30,471 nucleotides of DNA. It comes from an uncultured Muribaculaceae bacterium (lineage in GTDB: Bacteria; Bacteroidota; Bacteroidia; Bacteroidales; Muribaculaceae). The position numbers and the translations under genes were made by a program. Of the stretch, positions 8,569-16,757 are shown in pieces (the stretch's first letter is position 1; each line of letters opens with the position of its first letter). Location: assembly GCA_910587075.1 (NCBI GenBank), contig CAJUKE010000013.1, forward strand, positions 1 to 30,471, read 5' to 3'. The notes beneath the pieces were generated by a model. The model searched no databases. It saw only the letters and a list, made by a program, of their open reading frames with translations, and was not told the DNA's origin.

Positions 8569-9177
8569 ATGGAAAACGACTATGACCCCGCCGCTCCCGA
8601 GCTTGAGAGCCACCCTTGGGAACCATACGCGCCGCATAATGCCAAAGTGTTGATTATGGGTACATTCCCGCCGCAACCCAAGCGGTGGGCCATGGACTTC
8701 TACTACCCCAACCGCACCAACGACTTCTGGCCGATGATGGGCCTGATATTCCTCGGCCACCGCGACGCCCTGCTCCTGTCCGGCACCAAAAACTTCGACC
8801 TCGCGGCGATAAAACGCCTACTCGACGACAAAGGTATAGCCCTCAACGACACCGGGCGCAAGGTGCGCCGCCTCAAAGGGAACGCCTCCGACAAATACCT
8901 CGAAATCGTCGAGCCCGTGCCCCTGCGCGAGCTGCTCGGCGGGCTCCCCTCGTGCCGCGCCGTGGTGACAACCGGCGAGAAGGCCGCCTCCGTGGTCGCC
9001 GAACTCACCTCCACCCCGCTGCCGAAGATGGGGGAGATGGTCGAGGCCCCCGACTACCTTCCCGGGCGTCCCGTTGAAGTGTGGCGCATGCCCTCCACCT
9101 CGCGGGCCTACCCCCTGGCCCTCGAAAAGAAAGCCGCCTACTACCGCCGCCTCTTCGAACACCTCGGCATGGTCTGA
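8569..9177 (+). CDS. Uracil-DNA glycosylase family protein (Mug/SMUG-like)
   Basis: A 202-residue soluble protein. Its N-terminal block VLIMGTFPPQPKRWAMDFYYPNRTNDFWPMMG (residues about 25-56) is typical of the Bacteroidetes branch of the uracil-DNA glycosylase superfamily: the GTFPP loop binds DNA and the YYPNRTNDFW part lines the base pocket. A strand AVVTTGEKAA follows in the second half. Near the C-terminus MPSTSRAYP takes the place of the usual HPS-type motif, so the catalytic set is not that of classical Ung. The expected role is excision of uracil or mismatched bases. The gene is divergent from ruvX with a 142-nt gap and appears to be single. No clear consensus promoter is seen for it, although the gap contains AATCTTTCG. 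Confidence 0.82.
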   Translation: MENDYDPAAPELESHPWEPYAPHNAKVLIMGTFPPQPKRWAMDFYYPNRTNDFWPMMGLIFLGHRDALLLSGTKNFDLAAIKRLLDDKGIALNDTGRKVRRLKGNASDKYLEIVEPVPLRELLGGLPSCRAVVTTGEKAASVVAELTSTPLPKMGEMVEAPDYLPGRPVEVWRMPSTSRAYPLALEKKAAYYRRLFEHLGMV

Positions 9178-9240
9178 CCCCCTTCCGGGCGTCCCCGCTC
9201 CACTCTGTTGCTCAAAAACAGTTTCTAAAACAGGCATAAA

Positions 9241-9272
9241 TTTGGAAATCTTGGGGAAAGGCCGTAAATTCG
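9241..9272 (+). promoter_or_regulatory. Promoter of tRNA-Pro
   Basis: TTTG at 9241-9244, 20 nt, then TAAATTCG at 9265-9272, a good Bacteroidetes -33/-7 pair. The start point would be near 9278, about 50 nt before the mature tRNA. Confidence 0.68.
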
Positions 9273-9328
9273 CGGCAGATTCCGCGGGAGAGCCGCCAGC
9301 CGCCAAGGCACGGGTCGCCGGGAACATT

Positions 9329-9402
9329 CGGGGCGTAGCGCAGTCCGGTAGCGCACCTGGTTTGGGACCAGGTGGTCGCAGGTTCGAATCCTGTCACCCC
9401 GA
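9329..9402 (+). tRNA. tRNA-Pro (anticodon TGG)
   Basis: 74 nt forming a full cloverleaf. The anticodon stem is CCTGG/CCAGG with loop TTTGGGA, anticodon TGG at 9363-9365. The T arm is GCAGG-TTCGAAT-CCTGT and the discriminator is A9402. The acceptor stem CGGGGCG/CACCCCG has one C-A mismatch (9334 with 9396). CCA is not encoded. A rho-independent terminator follows. Confidence 0.95.
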
Positions 9403-9415
9403 CGAACGTAGTGAG

Positions 9416-9443
9416 AGCCCGCGGGATGGTTTCCGCGGGCTTT
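9416..9443 (+). terminator. Terminator after tRNA-Pro
   Basis: AGCCCGCGG (9416-9424) pairs perfectly with CCGCGGGCT (9433-9441) around an 8-nt loop, followed by TTTGTGTTGT. It separates the tRNA from the CobW-type gene 30 nt later. Confidence 0.75.
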
Positions 9444-9471
9444 GTGTTGTGAAAGCAAAACTGTACGATAT

Positions 9472-10722
9472 ATGAAACTTCAGGAAGTGCCGGTGCTGCT
9501 GATCACCGGGTATCTCGGCAGCGGGAAAACCACGCTGCTCAACCATATTCTTAACAATGAGAAGGGCTACCGCTTCGCGGTGGTCGTAAACGACATCGGC
9601 GAGGTGAACATCGACGCGCGCCTTATACAGAAGGGGGGCGTCGTGGGTGGTTCCTCCGACTCGGTCGACCTCGTGGCGCTCCAGAACGGGTGCATCTGCT
9701 GCTCGCTGCAGAGCGACCTCGTCAAGCAGGTGGCCGACCTGGTGTCGTCGCGCCGGTTCGACTACATCGTGATCGAGGCCAGCGGCATTTGCGAGCCCGC
9801 GCCGATAGCCCGCACCATCTGCTCGATGAGGCAGATGCCGGGAGTCGCCGCCTGCGGGGCGGTGCCGGTGCTCGACTCCATCGTTACGGTGGTCGACGCA
9901 CTGCGCCTCAAGGATGAGTTCGGCTGCGGCGACGCGCTGCGCGACTCGTCGATAGGGGAGGGCGACCTCCAGAAGCTGGTAATCGAGCAGATCGAGTTCT
10001 GCAACATCGTGCTGCTCAACAAGGTGTCGGAGGTTACCGCCGCCGAGGCCGCCGAGATACGCGCGGTGATACGCGCCCTCCAGCCCAAGGCCGAGATTAT
10101 CGACGGCGACTACGCCAAGGTCGACCTCGACAAGCTTGTCGGCACCGGGCGCTTCGACTTCGAGGATGTCGCGACCTCGGCCACCTGGGTCGCCGAGCTC
10201 GAACACCACCACGACGACGATGACGACGACGACGACGACGACCACGACGACGACCACGACGAGCACCACCACCATCATCACCACCACGATGACGGCGAGC
10301 CCTGCCCCATATGCGGCCACCATCACCACCACGGCCACTCGCACACCGAGGAGTACGGCATAGAGACGATGGTCTACTACCGCCGCCCCCCGTTTGACCT
10401 CAACCGCTTCGACCATTTCGCCGCTACCCAGTGGCCCGCCAACATAATCCGCGCCAAGGGTATTTGCTATTTCAGCAACTTCCGCGATATGAGCTACCTC
10501 TTTGAGAGCGCCGGGTCGCAGAAATCAATTACCGAGGCGGGGCAGTGGTACGCCACCGCCCCTGAGGAGGAGCTCCGGGCCATGATGGCGATTGACCCGA
10601 CCCTCCGCCGCGACTGGGACGACGAGTATGGCGACCGCATGGTGAAAATCGTAATCATCGGGCGCCACCTCGACCGCTCGGCCATCGAGGCTGCCCTCGA
10701 CTCCTGCCTCGCCGACAAATAA
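9472..10722 (+). CDS. CobW/COG0523-family metallochaperone GTPase with His/Asp tract
   Basis: A 416-residue G3E GTPase. Walker A GYLGSGKT is at 13-20, followed by VVNDIGEVNID (about 38-48) and the metal-binding CxCC motif in NGCICCSL (C74, C76, C77). A C-terminal CobW_C domain follows the insertion. Residues about 244-293 are an extreme metal-binding tract: runs of Asp and His, then CPICG, then more His (HGHSH). Family members insert or deliver Zn, Co or Ni to client proteins; such His tracts point to Zn or Ni buffering, but the metal is not proven. I start at the ATG at 9472 (MKLQEVPVLL), since the ten residues that could precede it are not family-like and would begin at TTG. It stands alone, ending at a bidirectional terminator. 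No Zur box could be identified with confidence. Confidence 0.9.
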   Translation: MKLQEVPVLLITGYLGSGKTTLLNHILNNEKGYRFAVVVNDIGEVNIDARLIQKGGVVGGSSDSVDLVALQNGCICCSLQSDLVKQVADLVSSRRFDYIVIEASGICEPAPIARTICSMRQMPGVAACGAVPVLDSIVTVVDALRLKDEFGCGDALRDSSIGEGDLQKLVIEQIEFCNIVLLNKVSEVTAAEAAEIRAVIRALQPKAEIIDGDYAKVDLDKLVGTGRFDFEDVATSATWVAELEHHHDDDDDDDDDDHDDDHDEHHHHHHHHDDGEPCPICGHHHHHGHSHTEEYGIETMVYYRRPPFDLNRFDHFAATQWPANIIRAKGICYFSNFRDMSYLFESAGSQKSITEAGQWYATAPEEELRAMMAIDPTLRRDWDDEYGDRMVKIVIIGRHLDRSAIEAALDSCLADK

Positions 10723-10754
10723 TCGCCAAGGCCCAAACCATTTGACCCCACAGC

Positions 10755-10791
10755 ATAGCGCCCCGGTCGGAATCTCCGGCCGGGGCGCTAT
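10755..10791. terminator. Bidirectional terminator between the CobW-type gene and gdhA
   Basis: ATAGCGCCCCGGTCGG (10755-10770) pairs with CCGGCCGGGGCGCTAT (10776-10791) around AATCT, with one G-T pair. It lies between two convergent stops. The stem starts with AT pairs rather than a clean U-run. Confidence 0.75.
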
Positions 10792-10814
10792 ATTCGTTAT
10801 CAGCGCTACGCGGT

Positions 10815-12152
10815 TCAGTAGATGCCCTGGGCCATCATGGCCTTGGCCACCTTCATAAATCCGGCCGTGTTGGCGCCTTTCACATAGTTGACGTATCCGT
10901 CGGGCTGGCGACCGTATTCGACGCACTGGCCGTGGATGTCGGCCATTATGTCGCGCAGACGGTTGTCGACCTCCTCGGCGGTCCAGGAGAGTTTCTGGCT
11001 GTTCTGGGCCATTTCGAGTCCGCTTACCGAAACGCCTCCGGCGTTAGCCGCCTTGCCGGGCGCGTAGAGGATGCGCGCGGCGAGGAACTCGCGCACGGCC
11101 TCGGGGGTGGAGGGCATATTGGCTCCCTCGCTCACCGCCAGGCACCCCTGCGCCAACAGGGCGCGGGCGTCGTCGCCGTCGATTTCGTTCTGCGTTGCCG
11201 AGGGCATGGCTATGTCGCAGGCGGCGTGTTTCCAGGGGCGCTCGCCGGGGAGGTATTCGAGCCCTTCGGCCTCGGCGAACTCGCTGACGCGGCCGCGCAT
11301 GGCGATTTTCAGCTCGAACAGGCGGTCCCACTGTTCGCGGGTCATACCCTCGGGGAGGAGCACGGTGCCGTCGGAGTCGCTCATCGACACCACCTTGGCC
11401 CCGAGCGTGATCAGTTTGTCGGCGGTGTAGAGGGCCACGTTGCCCGAGCCGCTCACGGCCACCCGCTTCCCTTCGATCGCGATGCCGCGGGTGGCGAGCA
11501 TATTAAGGAGGAAGTATACGTTGCCGTAGCCGGTGGCCTCGGGGCGCATAAGCGAGCCCCCGAAGGAGATACCCTTGCCGGTGAAGGTGCCGGTGAACTC
11601 GCGGGCCATCTTCTTGTACCAGCCGAACATAAAGCCCACCTCGCGGGCCCCTACGCCTATATCGCCGGCGGGCACGTCGGTGTCGGCACCGATGTTGCGC
11701 CACAGCTCGTTGACGAAGGCCTGGCAGAAGCGCATCACCTCCATATCGCTCTTGCCGCGGGGCGAGAAGTCGGAGCCACCTTTGGCGCCACCCATCGCCA
11801 GGGTGGTAAGGGAGTTTTTAAACGTCTGCTCGAAAGCGAGGAACTTGAGTATCGACAGGTTGACCGACGAGTGGAAGCGTATCCCCCCCTTGTAGGGGCC
11901 GATGGCGTTGTTGTGCTGCACGCGGTAGCCCATATTGTTGCGCACGCGGCCCTGGTCGTCGGTCCAGCTTACGCGGAACGAAATCACGCGGTCGGGCATG
12001 CAGAGCCGCTCGATGAGGTTGTAGCGCTCAAACGCCGGGTATTCGTTGTAAACGTCCTCGATGGAGGTCACCACTTCTTCTACCGCCTGGAGATATTCGG
12101 GTTCGTTGGGGAAACGTCGCCGCAGCGAGTCCATCAGTTCTGTCGCTTTCAT
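10815..12152 (-). CDS. gdhA: NADP-type glutamate dehydrogenase
   Basis: A 445-residue hexameric small-subunit dehydrogenase. It interconverts 2-oxoglutarate plus ammonia with glutamate, the main ammonia-assimilation route in Bacteroidales. Visible are GPYKGGIRFH with K88, the catalytic GGAKGG with K124, PAGDIGVGAREVGFMFG with D164, and the dinucleotide-binding GSGNVA at about 233. Length and the opening RRRFPNEPEYLQAVEEV match the NADP(H)-specific E. coli-like class, although cofactor choice is inferred from similarity. It is transcribed alone from a consensus promoter with a leader of about 97 nt and ends at a strong bidirectional hairpin. Confidence 0.97.
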   Translation of the reverse strand: MKATELMDSLRRRFPNEPEYLQAVEEVVTSIEDVYNEYPAFERYNLIERLCMPDRVISFRVSWTDDQGRVRNNMGYRVQHNNAIGPYKGGIRFHSSVNLSILKFLAFEQTFKNSLTTLAMGGAKGGSDFSPRGKSDMEVMRFCQAFVNELWRNIGADTDVPAGDIGVGAREVGFMFGWYKKMAREFTGTFTGKGISFGGSLMRPEATGYGNVYFLLNMLATRGIAIEGKRVAVSGSGNVALYTADKLITLGAKVVSMSDSDGTVLLPEGMTREQWDRLFELKIAMRGRVSEFAEAEGLEYLPGERPWKHAACDIAMPSATQNEIDGDDARALLAQGCLAVSEGANMPSTPEAVREFLAARILYAPGKAANAGGVSVSGLEMAQNSQKLSWTAEEVDNRLRDIMADIHGQCVEYGRQPDGYVNYVKGANTAGFMKVAKAMMAQGIY

Positions 12153-12254
12153 AATCTTTCCTTGGAAATTGCTATTGGAGTGTATTGGATATTGTGAGAT
12201 GTCGTAAACGGGCGTTTCGCTCGCTTAATGCGGGCTAAAGTCGCTTAACGGCGG

Positions 12255-12285
12255 CAAAATTACGCAAAATTTCGCTTTTTACAAA
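12255..12285 (-). promoter_or_regulatory. gdhA promoter
   Basis: The minus strand reads TTTG (12285-12282), 19 nt, then TAATTTTG (12262-12255). The start point would be near 12250, giving a 5' leader of almost 100 nt in front of gdhA. Confidence 0.72.
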
Positions 12286-12338
12286 CAATATGCCAAATTT
12301 TCTCCGTTTTGGCCGTCAAGTGTGCGCCGGGGCGTGGC

Positions 12339-14492
12339 TCAGCGGTGGTTGCGGAATGAGATTATCACATCGCAGCGGGATATTTCGGGGAGGTTTGCCG
12401 CCGGGGAGGCGTCCATCAGGTTGGTGAGATCGCGTAGGATGGCGTATTGGCGCGAGTCGCGGTGAACTGTGTTGATGGCCTTGTATTCCGAGCCGTCCCA
12501 GTCGTAGCCCGTCGTGAGCCACTGGTCAGGAGCTGTGTATGACAGGCCGAAGAGGGCCGCGGCGCGCACTTTCGGATCGGCCGACCGGGCGGCGTCGTTC
12601 AGCAGCGCGATGGCGCGTCCGGCCAGTTCGTCATCCTTGATCGGGCGGGGCTCATACTGCGAGGAGCCGTATTGCGAGAGGTACCAGCACTGGCCGAACC
12701 GCGAAGCCTGGTAAAGGGCGGCTGCGCGCCGCAGGTCGAGGCGCTCTTTCTCAGCCCGCGACGCTCCGGCGGCTTGGGCTTCGAGTGAAAGCATATGTTT
12801 GCAGAACTCGACCTTCGCGTTTTTCGCAAGATGCTGCGGGCGGGAAGTCGCCTCGTAGTCGTTGTCGCCAACTCTCTGGAAGCCATACCATGCGGGGATG
12901 GTGTAGTCGCGCCGGGCGGCGTAGAAGGCTATCGGCTGTTGGTCGAGATACGGCATGCTCACTTTTTCAAGATACGGGATGGCCTCGCCCCACTTCCCTT
13001 CCTGCAGAAGCTTGGTGCCGAGAATGTCGTTTTTGAAATCGTCGGGGAACTCCAGATGCGAGGCGGCGTAAACTTTTAGCGGGTCCTTGCCCGGGTCTTT
13101 CACGGTGGCAAAGAGGTTCTTGATGTCGTCGGATGTGCCCGGGTAGATGTCGGATGTCATGGTCGGGAGCGCGTAAGCGCTGTCGGCCTGGACGCGATCG
13201 CGGGTGAGCGCTATCAGCGAAGCGAGACGCTTATTGCCCTTGGCCTCGTAGTTTTTAGCCAGACCGAGGTTGAGGATGCGGTCGCGGGCGTTTGCCGCCG
13301 CGCGGCTTTTGGTCGCGGCTATGTCGGAATCGAGCCATCGGAGTTCGTCGGCCATATATTTTTTGAACTTCGGCGAGTTGATGTCGTTGGTCGAGCAAGC
13401 GATCAGCATCCCGATTCGGCGCGCCATTTTACGGACATCCTCGGAGCCTTTCATCCCCATGGCCTCGGTGGCCAGTCGCTGGGCCCGGGGGTAGTCGCCG
13501 ATGAAGTACGCGCAGATGGCCGCCGCGGAACCCCAGGCGCAGGGGTCCGGGGTCTTCCCGTCGTGTGCCACCATTTCGGCAAACTGGACGAATCCCTGAA
13601 CCTCCTCGCGGTAATCCTTGTCGATTCTCGCGTACGCGTCGCCGACCTGTTCCTCCCAGTATGACCGGATTTCGGAGTTTAGCGACTCCTCGGACCTGGC
13701 CTCGGCATCAACGGCCTGTTGATGCAGGTAGTCGTAGTGGATGTCTACCACGTCCTGAATCGAATTGACATAGCGCCGGAGCAGGTAGGTGGTTATCGGC
13801 GATCCGGGATAACGGGCGTACAACTCTTTGAGTCCGGCGAGGTTGGTGTATTTGCGGGCGCTCCATATGAGGCTCTGCGCGTCGTTCTGTTCGGCGTAGA
13901 TGTTCCAGGCCTCGACCTTCTTCCCGGAGTTGAGGAGGGCGTTGGCGTAGATGTTGCGGAGCATCTCCTTGAGGTAGCCCGCGGGTTGTTTTTTGCCGCT
14001 GGTCTGCCATAGCGCGAGATTCTCGGCGTAGTTGCCAAGGAGCATATTGGCGCGCATTTCAAGCAACAGCCAGCGCTCGGCCAGTGGTCCGGTTTGATGC
14101 TTCCGGCAGGTGGCGAGCAGTTGGCGTATCGAGGCGCGGCGGTTTGCCAGTTCGGTCGCCGTAGGGTAGTCCCACGAGTCCCTGTTGACCTCTGCCGCTA
14201 TTTCCTGGTATTTTTCAAGAGCCGTCAGGTAGGTCACCATCGCGGCGTCGTGTTTCTCCTCTGCCGCCTTCAGAAAGTCAGGTATGTAGAGCCAGTGGAA
14301 CGGCTGTCGCGGCTGGCAGTAGGAGTTCCAGAATTTGAGGTTCTCGTCAGCGAAGTGGTCCTGGAATGTCGGGGCGTCCGCCTCGAACATATACCACCGT
14401 TCGGGGGCGGTCCAGGCGCACGCCGCCGCCGGGAGCGCCAGCAGCAGGCAGGCGGCGTTAATTATAAAACTTTTCAAAAGTCTCGCTGTCAT
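12339..14492 (-). CDS. Large secreted helical-repeat protein, unknown function
   Basis: A 717-residue protein with an N-terminal signal peptide (hydrophobic INAACLLLALPAAACA, residues about 11-26). The mature part is almost entirely amphipathic helices resembling TPR or Sel1-type solenoids, for example AERWLLLEMRANMLLGNYAENLALW and EAWNIYAEQNDAQSLIWSARKY. Later stretches are RRAAALYQASRFGQCWYLSQYGS and LFGLSYTAPDQW. No catalytic motif is visible. I start at the ATG at 14492; a TTG three codons upstream would add only MKD. The start lies 35 nt inside the preceding lipoprotein gene, so the two are coupled and probably act together at the cell envelope. I recall this gene pair side by side in other Bacteroidales, always unannotated. 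Confidence 0.78.
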   Translation of the reverse strand: MTARLLKSFIINAACLLLALPAAACAWTAPERWYMFEADAPTFQDHFADENLKFWNSYCQPRQPFHWLYIPDFLKAAEEKHDAAMVTYLTALEKYQEIAAEVNRDSWDYPTATELANRRASIRQLLATCRKHQTGPLAERWLLLEMRANMLLGNYAENLALWQTSGKKQPAGYLKEMLRNIYANALLNSGKKVEAWNIYAEQNDAQSLIWSARKYTNLAGLKELYARYPGSPITTYLLRRYVNSIQDVVDIHYDYLHQQAVDAEARSEESLNSEIRSYWEEQVGDAYARIDKDYREEVQGFVQFAEMVAHDGKTPDPCAWGSAAAICAYFIGDYPRAQRLATEAMGMKGSEDVRKMARRIGMLIACSTNDINSPKFKKYMADELRWLDSDIAATKSRAAANARDRILNLGLAKNYEAKGNKRLASLIALTRDRVQADSAYALPTMTSDIYPGTSDDIKNLFATVKDPGKDPLKVYAASHLEFPDDFKNDILGTKLLQEGKWGEAIPYLEKVSMPYLDQQPIAFYAARRDYTIPAWYGFQRVGDNDYEATSRPQHLAKNAKVEFCKHMLSLEAQAAGASRAEKERLDLRRAAALYQASRFGQCWYLSQYGSSQYEPRPIKDDELAGRAIALLNDAARSADPKVRAAALFGLSYTAPDQWLTTGYDWDGSEYKAINTVHRDSRQYAILRDLTNLMDASPAANLPEISRCDVIISFRNHR

Positions 14493-15399
14493 ATCTTTCA
14501 ATGTTGTAATTGTTTAAATCGAAAAGGATGATCTCTGACGAGCAGTCGGGGCGGCGCTTCTCAATTTCGCGCCGGCACCGCAGAATGTGTTCCGGGGGTG
14601 TCTCCCTCGCGACTATTGTGTCGGAGGGCAAAACCGGCATTTCGCCCGGGTAGTGCTGTATGTCAATGAATTTCTTGTCGCGGAACACTATGTCCCAGCG
14701 GTATATGGGGTAGGCCGATGCCAACGGCAGGTCGAAACCGTCGAGATGTTTGAGATAGGGGAGCACATCCTCGGGGTCGAGTATGGGGTACCGCTTGTCG
14801 AAGTCGCGGAGGTCGCCGGTATTGTACACCATGAGCACCCCGCGGTCGGCGGGTGGGGGCGGGGCGGCGAGCTGGTGCAGCCTGATGGTCGATGACAGCG
14901 CGATTCCCTCGGCGTTGGCGTCCTTTTTCAGTAGTTCCATGAATCGGAAGAATGGTTGGCGGGTCGAGGTAGTCCAGTCGCAGTCGATCTGCAGCTCGCG
15001 CACCTGGCCCAAGCCGTGGGTTTCGTTCATCTGCTTCACCCGGCGAAGAATTTTACGCGCGAGCGTGCCGGGATCTCCGGCAAGGGCCGTCGGGAGGATG
15101 AACACGGTCGGCACAATCTCGATGTTCCTCAGCGGAGGGATGCTGTCGAAGCGTATAGTGGCGTTGGGACGCGCCTCTCCCCCCGCTTTGCCCGGCACCA
15201 CGTCGAAATACCGCACATACATCTTGCTGATGCCGTGGCGCGCGATGAAATCCAACTTCATGGAGTCGATATTGAAAACCGTGTTCCAGTAGTAGACCGA
15301 CCGCCGCGGTTCGGAATGTTCCGACCCGCAGCTTGTGGCGGCAACGGATAGCAGCGCGGCGATCGCGATGAAAAGAGTTTTCAGACCGGTAAATCTCAT
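14458..15399 (-). CDS. Lipoprotein with TIM-barrel glycosidase-like features (DUF3142-like)
   Basis: A 313-residue protein. The lipoprotein signal ends in SVAATSC, so the lipidated cysteine is about residue 24. The body reads like a TIM barrel: YYWNTVFN near the start, then GISKMYVRYFDV, the strand EIVPTVFI, the strand ELQIDCDWT carrying acidic residues where barrel enzymes have them, then LSSTIRLHQLA and VLMVYNTGDL. A final FDLNNYNIERYD closes it. This order resembles DUF3142-type proteins related to glycoside hydrolases; that link is from memory and is moderate. It is the first gene of a two-gene unit and overlaps the start of the 717-residue secreted protein by 35 nt. A role in envelope polysaccharide handling is inference only. 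Confidence 0.72.
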   Translation of the reverse strand: MRFTGLKTLFIAIAALLSVAATSCGSEHSEPRRSVYYWNTVFNIDSMKLDFIARHGISKMYVRYFDVVPGKAGGEARPNATIRFDSIPPLRNIEIVPTVFILPTALAGDPGTLARKILRRVKQMNETHGLGQVRELQIDCDWTTSTRQPFFRFMELLKKDANAEGIALSSTIRLHQLAAPPPPADRGVLMVYNTGDLRDFDKRYPILDPEDVLPYLKHLDGFDLPLASAYPIYRWDIVFRDKKFIDIQHYPGEMPVLPSDTIVARETPPEHILRCRREIEKRRPDCSSEIILFDLNNYNIERYDSETFEKFYN

Positions 15400-15440
15400 T
15401 ATATTGCGAGGAGGGTGTGGCAGGTTGTTCTTACTTAATG

Positions 15441-15448
15441 CAAAAGTA
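15441..15448 (-). promoter_or_regulatory. Possible promoter of the lipoprotein/solenoid pair
   Basis: The minus strand reads TACTTTTG, matching the TAnnTTTG -7 box, 42 nt before the lipoprotein ATG at 15399. No clear TTG box is present at the expected distance upstream. Confidence 0.45.
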
Positions 15449-15563
15449 GCGCTATTTTATAAACTGGTTATCTTTTTCCCGAAAGATTTCGAGGGCTTTG
15501 ATTAACTTCGCGTTTGAACTTCCGGGGAGCGCCGGGAGTTACTAAAGGTAGTTTTATAAACCA

Positions 15564-15592
15564 AGCGTCTATAATACATATGTATAGACGCT
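15564..15592. promoter_or_regulatory. 29-bp palindrome just upstream of the hydrolase gene
   Basis: AGCGTCTATA (15564-15573) and TATAGACGCT (15583-15592) form a perfect 10-bp inverted repeat around ATACATATG. It ends 17 nt before the chosen ATG at 15610. It could be an operator or a leader hairpin that includes the ribosome-binding region's upstream flank. Confidence 0.5.
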
Positions 15593-15609
15593 AAATGGCT
15601 GAGGTATTT

Positions 15610-16656
15610 ATGCGACACATAATTCTGAATATTTCGCGGTGGGTGGCTTTCGTCGCCGCCGCGGTGGTGGCTTTCGCGGCGCGGGGCGCCGGGGGCTGGA
15701 CACCCGACATCCTTGGCGACGGGTACGAGGCCCGCACGGTCGACCAGGGGCGCGATTATTCCGGCCCGGTGGTGTCGACCATCGTGCGCAAACTGGCGCC
15801 CGACTCCCTGGCCACGGGGCGCGGGGTGCTTTATGTGCACGGCTTCAACGACTATTTCTTCAACGCGCGGATGGGCGACGAGTTCACAGCCCGCGGTTAC
15901 GACTTCTACGCCGTCGACCTCCGCAAGTACGGAAGGTCGATACGTCCGGGCCAGAGTATGTTCGAGGCCCGGAGTCTGAGGGAGTATTTCGCCGACATCG
16001 ACTCCGCCCTGGTTGAGATGCGCCGCGGAGGTGTGCGCGAAACGGTGCTGATGGGGCACTCTACCGGCGGTCTGATCACCGCGTATTATATGGCCGAGAC
16101 CGGCAACACCCAGGTCGACGCTCTCGTGCTCAACTCCCCGTTTCTCGACTGGAACTTGGGCTGGAAGGAGGCTCTCGTGCCGCTGATCGACTGGTGGGGC
16201 GGATTTTTTCCCGGGACGAGGATCAGCCAGGGCGAGTCAACGGCCTATGCCGAGAGCCTTCTGAAGTCGGACCACGGCGATTGGGAGTATGACACCTCAT
16301 GGAAGCTGTCGCGCTCGCCCGACGTTACCGCCGGATGGGTGCGCGCCATCAGCGGGGCGCAGCACGCGCTCCGCGACGGCAAAGCCGACATAAATATACC
16401 CATACTGCTGATGTACAGCGATAAAAGCATCGACTCCCCGCAATGGAGCGAGGCCCACAACGAGGCCGACGGGGTGCTCGATGTGGCCGACATTCGGCGC
16501 TACGGGCTGATGCTCGGCCCCGACATCACCTGCTTCAAGGTGTACGGCGGTCTGCACGACCTGCTGCTGAGCCGTCCCGGGCTCCTCGCGGCGCTCTATC
16601 CGAAGATTTTCGGGTGGTTGGATCGGGAGCTCCCCCCGGTTCCTCCCTGCCGCTGA
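15610..16656 (+). CDS. Secreted alpha/beta hydrolase (lysophospholipase-like)
   Basis: A 348-residue serine hydrolase. Residues 1-28 form a signal peptide (ISRWVAFVAAAVVAFAARGAG). The fold's landmarks are in order: oxyanion loop YVHGFND (about 75-81), YAVDLRKYGRS (100-110), nucleophile elbow GHSTG with S151, a likely acid Asp in LLMYSDKSID, and the closing histidine in GGLHDLL. This resembles monoacylglycerol lipase or lysophospholipase-type enzymes; the substrate is unknown. I chose the ATG at 15610 because GAGG lies 6-9 nt before it and the signal peptide then starts with MRH. The ATG at 15595 would leave only 2 nt after a palindrome and no ribosome site. The OmpA-family gene follows about 100 nt later. 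Confidence 0.85.
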   Translation: MRHIILNISRWVAFVAAAVVAFAARGAGGWTPDILGDGYEARTVDQGRDYSGPVVSTIVRKLAPDSLATGRGVLYVHGFNDYFFNARMGDEFTARGYDFYAVDLRKYGRSIRPGQSMFEARSLREYFADIDSALVEMRRGGVRETVLMGHSTGGLITAYYMAETGNTQVDALVLNSPFLDWNLGWKEALVPLIDWWGGFFPGTRISQGESTAYAESLLKSDHGDWEYDTSWKLSRSPDVTAGWVRAISGAQHALRDGKADINIPILLMYSDKSIDSPQWSEAHNEADGVLDVADIRRYGLMLGPDITCFKVYGGLHDLLLSRPGLLAALYPKIFGWLDRELPPVPPCR

Positions 16657-16757
16657 GTCGGGTGGAGAACCCGGCGGGGTGTTCGGTTGTTTTCATTACA
16701 GGCGCGGGCCGTAGCGAGGCGCCGCGTAAGTAAAGATAACAACTAAAGACTCCTGAT

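Noticed and set aside
10201..10350. Tandem GAC/CAC repeat taken as a CRISPR-like or satellite array
   Set aside because: It is in frame and encodes the His/Asp tract of the CobW-type protein; there are no spacers.
10932..12197. A 421-codon open frame on the plus strand opposite gdhA
   Set aside because: It is the GC-rich antisense shadow of gdhA; its translation is rich in G, H, V and A with no family pattern. Long antisense frames opposite guaA (26353-27711), pckA (21741-22955) and the antiporter gene (28239-29294) were rejected for the same reason.
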